A DNA stretch of 64,000 nucleotides, from NCBI RefSeq assembly GCF_001039355.2, contig NW_019773892.1:456256-520255 (forward strand). The letters run 5' to 3'. Below are positions 54,590 through 64,000 of this stretch, in pieces. Source of the DNA: Lingula anatina (taxonomy: Eukaryota > Brachiopoda > Lingulata > Lingulida > Lingulidae). Every line of letters starts with the position of its first letter. Positions within the stretch are counted from its first letter, which is position 1. The position numbers and the translations under genes are program-made. Under the pieces are notes generated by a model, which worked only from the letters and a program-made list of their open reading frames with translations, did no database searches and was not told the origin of the DNA.

Positions 54590-57500
54590 ATAATAACGCC
54601 TCAGTTATTTAAAAAAAACAATCAAATGATAGCATATTTTGAAGTGTATGCTCAAACTACAGATATATTTATAACAGAATTAATATGTCTCTTTTGCTGC
54701 AGGTCCATCCTTTGGCAATGATGTACATCAAAGAAATATATTCAGCCATGTTGACGAAAGTAGGTATTCATATATTAAGACTTAAATTGCATAACAACTT
54801 TCTCTGGACAACTTTGCCGAATGAGATAAGTAGAATCTGTGAATAACAAATAACGTACTGTCGCAATAAGATCAAGAGTAATATTGGTATTTTAGGAACT
54901 GTCTTCCATGTTACTCAGTATGTCAAACTCTGCTGAAAGCATGAGGTAGGGTGTTATATGTATGGGATTTCAGGTTAGAGGTAAAAAGTCACAAAATTGA
55001 GACTGAATCTTAATGTTTGGATTTGGATTATTCAGCGATGTCTTTTGCGCATCAGTGTTTTTCCCCTCTTTTTAAAAGTGCTTTGTAATATTACAGATAT
55101 AGACAAGTACTTTTGTGTGTTTTTTATACAGTCCTCAATTCATATGGGAATGCTGAGGTTCCTAAGGCTAGTCAGCATCAGGAATAGCAACTCAACTTAC
55201 AGAAAAACAGTCAATGCTGGAGACAGAAAAGATGACAAAGTAAGGAGTAATTTTGAAACTTAAATCTAAATTTTGAATGCATGCATAAATGATCATAAGT
55301 GTATTTCACAATTGATAACTGGGCACGCACAAAACAGACACTTTATCTCAACTGGAAATTCTAGCAATTGCCGCAGTTCTGATTTCAATAAAGTTAGATG
55401 ACTTAAGCCGCTGTAAGATTAGCCTATTAACCTGCATCCTGCCATTTTCTTTTTCTGGCATCCTCAGATATATAATAACCATATTTATTCCTTATTCTTT
55501 TTCAAAACTTTAGCCCCACACTCATGTTGCCCAGTTACGTGAATTGGGGGACAGAAATATTGTCAAGATTAATCTACCTCAAACTGCCAGAATAGAGGTA
55601 ACTTTTTAATAATCTGCATTATGATTATCATAAATGAAAACATGTAGTGTATTAATCCAAAGATAAAAGCATCTGTATTTTGTTTTAAGAAATAATAAAA
55701 TGATAGCATATTTTACAGTGCATGCCAAAACTAGAGATATATTCATGACAGAAGTGATGTGACTCTTTTAATGCAGGTCCATACACTGACAATGATGTAC
55801 ATCAAGGAAATGCATTCAGCCATGTTGACCAAAGTATGTATATTTATGTATGCGAACCTAAACTGCATAAAAGTAATTTCATATCAACTATGCCAAATAG
55901 GATTAAAGGGCTCTGAGAATATAATATAATGTAATGTCGCAAAAAGACCGAAAGGTCAACTGGTATTAAGCACTAGTAGCCACTTTGTTCTGTAATGGTG
56001 GATATTATTGGAAGCAGAGGGCAGGGGAAAATGGGATGAAAGTAAGAGGAACAGTTTCACAAAGTTGGGCATGGAACTAAATATTTCACTGAAATAAAAG
56101 TCTGATTATTCAGCAAATGTTGTTAGTCATATAAATGCACCCCCTCTCTCTCTCTTTTTGTATAGTATATATATAGACATTTACTTTGTGTGTTTTTATA
56201 CAGCCCGTAATTCAGATGGGAATGTTGAGGCATCTAAGCCTGGTCAAGATCAGGAATAACAACTCAGCTGAAGACAGAAAAGATGATAAAGTAAGGGGAC
56301 TTTTGAACTCAAATCTAAAATTTGAATGCATAGATGCATGGTCATGAGTTAATTGCTGTATGATATCACTTTTTTGTTATCAAGAAGTAAAAAAGAAAAC
56401 AAAAAAGTGATATTTTTTTGTATTATCAGGAGCCTGGGCTTATATTGTTGAAACCTCTTAAAAGTTAGATGTATATTCTTACTCATATTGTATATTGATA
56501 AGTATTGATGTACTTTAATTTATAAAACCATTTAGTGTTACAATGATATATAATTTATTAAGCATCCCAAAGCAAACTCAACAGGCGAGTGTATTGAAGA
56601 GAAAGTCAACTCCAGCATTTCTCTGATGGGACCAGGCTATAGTGAGGAGACATTTGAATCCACAATGAAGTCAGTGGCTGCACGTCTCCTAAGTGAAAAG
56701 AAGTTCACAGCCAAACTCATGAACAAAATCAAAAACAAGGTGAGATATCCATAATCAGTAAATGAAATGGAATAAGATAAGTAAAAGAAATTAAAAAGAG
56801 AAAGCAACTACTACATGAAGTGTATGTGTTAAATATGACACTCAGCTTTTTTTAAAATTATGTTAACCTATCAGGTTTTAAAACATAGTAATACCTTTTG
56901 TTAATTTAAATTGCCTGAATAATATATTACTATTTTGATATAAGCCGGGTTCAAGCTGAAGCAATTGGTAAACAACAAGACATGCAACTTTGAATGTTAA
57001 ATTTTGCTGCTTTTATTCATATATATTCATCTCATTAATTATTATTTCATACAGCAGAAGAAACTGAAAGGGAAGAAAGAAAAGCAAAAGGAGCCTGATG
57101 TTTTACCAAGGAGATCAAGCATGCCCAAGAAGAAATTCACAGCACCAAATGCTGAAAAGCAAGTTCATAAGAAGCCAGAGCCTAATTTTACAACTAAGGT
57201 CGACAACCAAAAAGAAAATACAGTAAGCATTTCAGAAAGTAGGAATCAATCAAACTAAATGTGATTTAAGCAGTTTTGCAACTGTTAAATCTTTGTCTTA
57301 TATTACAAGTAAATTTTGTAATTGGTCATATTATAATCTTTATCAGAAAACCTTTTTTAAATGTCTGAAAAATATATATAACAGGTTTTGATACGGGGAA
57401 GGACGGAAGTTCCCAACTTAAGTACATGGTAAACAACCAAACAGACAACATAAAAAAATAATAGAAAAAGTTTAATTTTATTAATTTATTTATTTATTTA

Positions 57501-60500
57501 TTATTTCTTAAAGCAGGTGAAGGGCAGTTACCAAACTGAAGTCATTGGTAAACCACCAGACAGGCAACGCAAGACCAATGCTGGCAGACGAAAGCCTAAG
57601 TTTGAGAAGCAGTTGAAAGCGACCTCAACAGATGGAAAGGAGATTGGTGTGGGGGATCATTCTCCTGTAGTCCCAAATATTCAGTCAGAAACTGAATTCC
57701 CTCCCTTGCCAAAGTGTGATCCATCAGAAGTAAGTATAAAAGTAGCAAACAAAAAATGCTTTGTTTTATGTTTTTCATGTGATCTTCTTTACGAATATAT
57801 GGTGAATTTGACAATTTTTTTTTTATAATCATAACTGCTCAGGTTTTCAAACATGATAATAATTTTTCTTTATTCGAAATGTCTGAAAAATATATAACTA
57901 ATTTGATACAGCTTTGAAATACTTGGTGAACAACCAGACAGGTAAGATAAAAAAAATGTGGCATTTTGATTCATATTATCCATTTATTTGATTATTATTT
58001 CTTACAGCAGGTGAAAGGCAAAGGCCAAACTGAAGTAATTGGTAAACCACCAGATAGGCACCGTGAGACCAATGATGGCCAACGAAAGCCTAGGACCAAA
58101 AAGCAGTCAAAGGCGAGCTCAACAGTCAGGAAGGAGATTGGTGTGGGGGATCATTCTCCTGAAGTCCCAAATATTCAGTCAGAAACTGAATTCCCTCCCT
58201 TGCCAAAGTGTGGTCCATCTGAAGTAAGTATAAAAGTAGTAAACCAAAAATGCTTTGTTTTCTGTTTTTCATGTGATCTTCTTTATGAATATGTGGTGAA
58301 TTTGACAATTTTTTTTATAATGATAACTGCTCAGGTTTTCAAACATGATAATAATTTTTCTTTCTTCGAAATGTCTGAAAAATATATAACTGATTTGATA
58401 TAGCTATGAAATACTTGGTGAACAACCAGACTGGTAAGATAATAAAAAGTGGCATTTTGATTCATATTATCCATTTATTTGATTATTATTTCTTACAGCA
58501 GGTGAAAGGCAAAGGCCAAACTGAAGTAATTGGTAAACCACCAGACAGGAACCGTGAGACCTATGATGGCCAACAAAAGCCTAGGACCAAAAAGCAGTCA
58601 AAGGCGAGCTCAACAGTCAGGAAGGAGATTGGTGTGGTGGATCATTCTCCAGTAGTTCCAAATATTCAGTCACATACTGAATTCCCTCCCTTGTCCAATC
58701 AAGGCCCAACAGAAGTACGTAAATTAAAAGTTACAAACAACAAATGCTTTATGTTTTTTATGTGATCTTTATTCCAAATGTAATTTAATATGACACATTT
58801 ATTATGTTAACTAATCAGGTTATAAAAAAGAAAATAATATTTTTCTTGGGCAATAAGCTAAGTAAAGTAACTAACAAACAGTCAGACAGGTAAAAGAAAA
58901 TGTTGAAAAGAGGCATCTTTATTCATTTTATCATTATTTTTTAAAGCAGGCAAAGGACAAAGTCCAAACTGAAGTTATTGGTAAACCACCTGATGGGCAA
59001 CTTAAGACCAATGATGGCCAACAAAAGCCTTGGGTTGAAAAGCAGCTAGGGGCAATTTCAACAGACAGGAAGGAGATTGGTATGGTGGATCATTCTCCAG
59101 TAGTTCCAGACATTCAGTCAGAAACTGAATTCCCTCCCTTGTCCAAGTATGAGCCATCAGAAGTACGTAAGAAGGTTACAATCAACAAACGCTAAATTTT
59201 GTTTTTTTCATATGATCTTTGTTCTACGTATATATATATGGTGAATATAACACTTCATATTCTTTTATTCTGTTAACGGATCAGGTTAAAAAAAGAATAT
59301 AATTTTTTTCTTAATTTAAAAGTGTCCAAATGATATAATACCATTTTGATACGTGCTGGGCAAGTTCTCAACTCAGATAATTGGCAAACAACCATACGGG
59401 CAAAAGAAAAAATTAGAAAGTGGCATTTTGACTCATTTTATTTATTTCTCTATTTTATAATTATTTATTACAGAAGGCAAAGGACAAAGGAAAAGAAGAT
59501 GACAAATGCAGTTCAACAGACAAGCAGACAGAAAAGAATGCAAATTTTTTTACCAAAGAACCACAATTTCAACAGAAATCTGACTCCCCGTCAAAGTTTC
59601 TCATGGTAGTCGACCCGAGCATCCTCTTGATTAGACAGAATTCCACCAACAATGCTCAGGTATCAGACCAAAACATGCAGGCTTTAAACAGCATGGACCC
59701 CAGCATATTACTGATGGGCCCAGTCTGTGGTGCACGTTTCCTAGAAAGCACACAGACATGTGAATGCACGATGACCCAAGCTGCCTCAGTGGACTCCCAT
59801 CTTTGCAAAAAAAAGGAGGTCACAATCAGCCCAAAAGAAAAGGTAAAAATAAATAAAAAGATAAATAAATAAACCAACTAATATATTTCTAAAAAAATAA
59901 ATATGGGTTTAATGTAAACATAAATAGATAATATGGTAAAAATTTAAAATAGAAATTGAAGGGTGCAAGTTTTGTATACATTATAAATAAAAAAGGCATT
60001 TTTTTCAACATATCTTATACTTAACCTTAATATAAAAATGCATTATCAAAATATGATTATCTAAATAGGTAAAGAAGGGCAAGTATCAAACTCAAGTAAT
60101 TGGTAAACCAATATCTGAGCAACTTAAGACCGATGGTGGCCAACAAAAGCCTAGGATTGAAAAGCAGCTAAGGGCAACGTCAACAGACAGGAAGGAGATT
60201 GGTGTGGGGGATCATTCTCCAGTAGTTCCAGATATTCAGTCAGAAACTGAATTCCCTCCCTTGTCCAAGCGTGTCGCATCAGAAGTACTTAAAGAAGTAA
60301 CTAACAGCAAGAAACTGAAGAAGAATGGAAAACAAAAGATACAGAGGTCATTGCCTTCAGCACCTCCATCTCCTTTGACCAGAATTGAGACTGATGACAA
60401 AGATGAAATTTCAGTTATAGATACATTGGCCTTGGAAACACCAACTTTTCTGGAAAATGAGGTAAACATTGCCATTAGTATGAAACAAATGATTCTTATG

Positions 60501-63500
60501 TTAATTAAATCATTTTAAAATCCTTTATTAGTAGTGTTTGATACATTTTGTAATTGATTGTATAATTTGTAACTGATCAGTGGTTGATTTTAAACATAAT
60601 TGCAACTTTGATCTTGACTTTGGTGTTTTTGATGCTGGTTAAAGAGGCTGTTGTTGTAATTTTGTCAATTCAATTTTGTTCCTTTTGAACTTATTACAAA
60701 CTTGATCATAAAAAATCAATCAATTATCTGTTTTTGTAAAAGGTACAAAGGACAAAGAAAGGCCAGACCTCTGTGCAAGAGACTGAAGCAAAGCAGTTAC
60801 ATTCATGTGCGGTCGTGTTGAGACGGGTAAGTACTAGAGAATGCCATTTTTTATTGGGCACTTCACAAACCTGCTTTTCTTAGGTGTAGCATATGAATAT
60901 ACATGTATTTTGAAAGGGAGCACTGGTGGAACAGGAATGGTAACTATTCTGTTAGGAACCGTGGTCCATTCCCCATTAGTAGTATTGCTTAGAACTGGTC
61001 CCATTCGTCCCGAATACTAACCCCAATACTCCAACCAATCCTAATCTGTGCTAATCACATGGCACCCTAGAATTTTGTTCCTAAGACTAACATTTCTGTC
61101 ACACCGGCCATGGGTGACCTTTGTTTGGTCATTCCTTTGTTTATTTTGAAAACCATATTGGGTTCTATAGTTGAAGACAAAGGTACAATTAAGTATCATT
61201 CAGCTATTTACTTCATGTAGATACAGGGTATACACCTAATGTATTTGTCCAAGAATTTCATAATTGATCAGAAATCTTGGCAAGATCAGAACATTCGCTT
61301 CATTTTTATTGCATATAAATCTAAATTGTACTGACTGTCCATTATAACTTGATGTATGTAACGATTGCTAAGGTTCTGATTTCCATGGATTCTAAGCTGA
61401 GAAAGATAGGTGAAGTTGGGTGCTGTAATATTTACCTGCAGCGTTCCACTTTCTTTTTTTCTTTTTTGCATCCACAGTTGTATGATAACCTTAGTTTTTA
61501 CTTCTTTTTTTTAAATTGTAGCCCCACATTCATGTTGCCAAATTACGTGAACTGGGAGACAGAAATATGGTAAAGATTAATCTACCTCAGACTGCCAGAG
61601 TAGAGGTATGTTGGAAATAACCAAAATTATGATCATAAATTAAAACATGTAGTTGTCTAAAGATAAAAACACCTGAGCAATTTGTTTTGAGAAATAAAGA
61701 ACTGATAGCATATTTTACAGTGTATGCCAAAACTACAGGTATATTTATGACAGAAGTGACATGACTCTTTCACTGCAGGTCCATCCACTGGCAATGATGT
61801 ACATCAACGAAATGCATTCAGCCATGTTGACCAAAGTAGGTATTCATGTATGCAAAACTAAACTGCATAACAGTAATTTCTAAACAACTATGCCAAGTGA
61901 TATTAAAGGGCTCTGAGAATATAATATCATATAACGTAATATTGCAATGTGGCAATTAGGCCGAAAGTTCTACTGATATTTTAATTCCTTAAAAGCACTG
62001 GTCATTTTGTTCTATAACGGCTAATGCTTTTGGAAGTGGAGGGCAGGGGCCGGGTTATGGTTGAAAGTAAGAGGAACAGTTTTACAAAATTGGGTATGGA
62101 ACTAAATGTTTCACTGAAATGAAAGTCTGATTATTCAGCTAATGTTATTGGACATTAGCACTCTCTCTATCCCTCTGTCTTTGTTTTTGTTTGTGAAGCA
62201 TGTTCTTATACATAGCATAGACATTTGCTTTGTGTGTTTTTATACAGCCCATAATTCAGATGGGAATGCTGAGGCATCTAAGCCTGGTCAAGATCAGGAA
62301 TAACAGCCCAACCTGCATAGAAATTATCAAGACTGAAGACAAAAAGGATGATAAAGTAAGGGGGCTTTTTGAAACTTTAATCTAAATTTTAAATGCATAG
62401 ATGGTCATAAGTGAATTTCTGTTTGATTAAAGCTTTTGTTATCAAGAATAAAAAAAAGAAAAGAAAAATGAAAGGAAAAACGCTTCTTTTGTATAATTAG
62501 GAGTCTGAGTATATATTGTCGACACTTTGTAAAAGTTGTGTGTATGGACAGGGCACTTTAGAAAAATATTCTTACTCACATTTTATATCGATTATTGAGT
62601 ATTGATATACTTTACGAAACCGTTTAGTGTTACAATGATATATATTTTAAGCATCCCAAGGCAAACTCAACAGTCGTGTGTATTGAACAGAAAGTCAACT
62701 CCAGCATTTCACTGATGGGACCAGGCTGTAGTGAGGAGACATTTGAATCCAAGATGAAGTCAGTGGCTGCACGTCTCCTAAGTGAAAAGAAGTTTGCAGC
62801 CAGCCTCATGAAAAAAATTAAAAATAAGGTGAGACACCCATAATCAGTAAATGATATGGAATTAAATAAGTTAAAAAGAAAAAATTAAAAAGACATGGCA
62901 ACTATACTACATGAAGTGTATATGGTAAGCCTTTTTTAATGATGATAACCGATCAGGTTTTAAACATAATAATACCTTTTCTTGATTTAAATTGTCTGAA
63001 TAATATATTACTGTTTTGATACAGACAGCATTCAAGCAATGAGACAGGCAACTCAGAATGTTACAAATTGGCATTTTAATTCATTTATATTATCTATTTA
63101 ATTATTATTCCCTTAAGCAGAAGAAACTGAAAGGGAGGAAAGAAAAGCAAAAGGAGCCTGATGTTTTACCAAGGAGATCAAGCATGCCCAAGAACAAATA
63201 CATGGCACAAAATGTTGAAAAGCAAGTTCATAAGGGGCCAGAGGCTGATTTTACAACTAAGATTGACAACAAAAAAGTGGAAAATTTGGTAAGTAGGAAT
63301 CAAACGATGTAAATGTGATTTTGTGATGGATAAATATTGTAATTGGTCATATTATAATTTTTGACAGAAAAATTTTTTTAAATGTCTGAATAATATATAA
63401 CAGTTTTTGATACAGGGGAAGGCACAAGTTCCCAACTCAAGTAAACAACCAAACAGACAACATAAAAAATAAATTAAATTTTATTAATCTTTTTAATTTT

Positions 63501-64000
63501 TATTTCCTGAAACAGGTGAAGGGCAAATGCCACTCTGAAGTAATTGGTAAACCACGAGACAGGCACCGTAAGACCAGTGCTGGCCAACAAAAGCCTGAGT
63601 TTGAGAAGCTGTTGAAAGCAGCCTCAACAGGCGGGAAGGAGATTGGTGTGGGGGATCATTCTCCTGAAGTCCCAAATATTCAGTCAGAAACTGAATTCCC
63701 TCCCTTGCCAAAGTGTGTTCCATCAGAAGTAAGTATAAAAGTCACAAAGTTCAAATGCTTTGTTTTATGTTTTTCATGTGATTTTCATTCTGAAAACATG
63801 AATATGGTGAATATGACACTTTTTTTCTTAAATGAAAGCTGGTCACATTTTCAAGTTTTGATAGTTTTTCTTCATTTTAAATTTCTGAATAATATATAAC
63901 TGTTTTTGTTTCATAATACCCATTTATTTGATTATTATTTCTCACAGCAGGTGAAAGGCAAAGGCCAAACTAAAGAAATTGGTAAACCACCAGACAGTCA
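53138..64000 (+). CDS. Unrecognised modular membrane-anchored protein, tandem exon cassettes, partial
   Basis: Exons: 53138-53300, 53864-53905, 54079-54122, 54382-54465, 54703-54759, 55132-55239, 55514-55597, 55777-55833, 56204-56290, 56563-56739, 57058-57222, 57517-57729, 58011-58223, 58502-58714, 58950-59162, 59474-59842, 60069-60461, 60743-60826, 61522-61605, 61779-61835, 62248-62355, 62652-62828, 63121-63288, 63516-63728, 63951 to edge. One open frame throughout; from exon 4 every visible exon is phase 0-0. A hydrophobic segment (about 36-54) ends PAFAYG, then the basic RRARNKRAVVLRR. Next come repeated cassettes: PHxHVAxLRxLGDRN / VHPLAMMYIxEMHSAMLTK / IQMGMLRHLSLVKIRNN three times; a 59-residue exon (SISLMGPG..SEETFES.MKSV) and a Lys-rich exon (KEPDVLPRRSSMPK) twice; 71-residue modules with QTEVIGKPPDR and QSETEFPPLPK seven or more times. 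Acidic before and basic after the hydrophobic segment suggests the modules face the cytosol. No family recognised. Confidence 0.75.
54382..56290 (+). repeat. Tandem trio cassettes A and B (28/19/29-36-residue exons)
   Basis: Exons 4-6 (54382-55239) and 7-9 (55514-56290) are two copies of the same three-exon cassette; a third copy is exons 19-21 (61522-62355). Intron sequences are also similar, so whole genomic blocks were duplicated. Confidence 0.9.
54523..54588. repeat. (CT)n(AT)n microsatellite
   Basis: CT tract followed by AT tract in the intron after exon 4 of cassette A. Confidence 0.93.
57517..60461 (+). repeat. Tandem array of 71-residue exon modules
   Basis: Modules start at 57517, 58011, 58502 and 58950 (each exactly 213 nt), then a divergent 369-nt exon (59474) and an extended 393-nt exon (60069) that begins with the same module. 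Spacing of the first three is about 491-494 bp including introns, which are also similar. The module recurs at 63516 and 63951. Confidence 0.92.
60743..64000 (+). repeat. ~6-kb higher-order duplication (block C)
   Basis: From exon 18, whose end (AVVLRR) repeats the end of exon 3, the order trio cassette, 59-residue exon, Lys-rich exon, 71-residue modules recurs, offset about 6.0-6.1 kb from block B (for example 55514 to 61522, 56563 to 62652, 57058 to 63121, 57517 to 63516). It continues past the edge. Confidence 0.9.

Noticed and set aside
57517-60461. CRISPR-like regular repeats
   Set aside because: The repeats are coding exons with introns in a eukaryotic gene, not short repeats with unique spacers.

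Overview
This is a eukaryotic, almost certainly animal, nuclear window. Its genes are split by many short introns with GT/AG borders, and the introns are AT-rich and full of microsatellites and small inverted-repeat elements. The protein families are metazoan: GRAF/ARHGAP26-type RhoGAP, ZNF330/NOA36, PRXL2B, XPNPEP3, ST13/Hip and sarcalumenin. The repeat style (long TGACCTTGACCTTTGACC-type arrays, many MITE-like foldbacks) suggests a marine invertebrate, most likely a lophotrochozoan such as a mollusc. That placement is inference. One ambiguous base (N) lies at 48354.

Layout. 1-11.8 kb: first three coding exons of a GRAF-like RhoGAP on the minus strand, running off the left edge, with a 1.95-kb TIR element in intron 1. 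12.1-18.5 kb: ZNF330 (+), nine exons. 19.4-23.1 kb: PRXL2B / SelU-family gene (-), six exons. It has an in-frame TGA exactly where the first redox cysteine belongs and a good SECIS candidate in the 3' UTR, so I read it as a selenoprotein. 24-27 kb: foldback element, decayed kinase-like fragment and a tRNA-Val cluster (-). 28.0-31.9 kb: XPNPEP3 (-), seven exons. 34.4-44.8 kb: ST13/Hip (+), eleven coding exons. XPNPEP3 and ST13 are head-to-head, as in vertebrates. The 5.9-kb intron 7 of ST13 contains a complete sarcalumenin gene on the opposite strand.

46.4-64.0 kb: a gene I do not recognise. Three near-identical copies of a promoter plus first exon (a short hydrophobic N-terminus) lie at 46.6, 50.1 and 53.1 kb. 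They are followed by more than 20 exons, nearly all phase 0-0, built from repeated cassettes. Three copies of a 28/19/29-36-residue exon trio, two copies of a larger ~6-kb block and at least seven 71-residue modules (the last cut by the window edge) carrying an acidic ...TEFPPL motif are present. The gene runs off the right edge. It is the best candidate for something undescribed.

The named genes are independent housekeeping or muscle genes and form no pathway. Two share a chaperone or proteolysis theme (ST13, XPNPEP3), and several are arranged with shared or nested territory.
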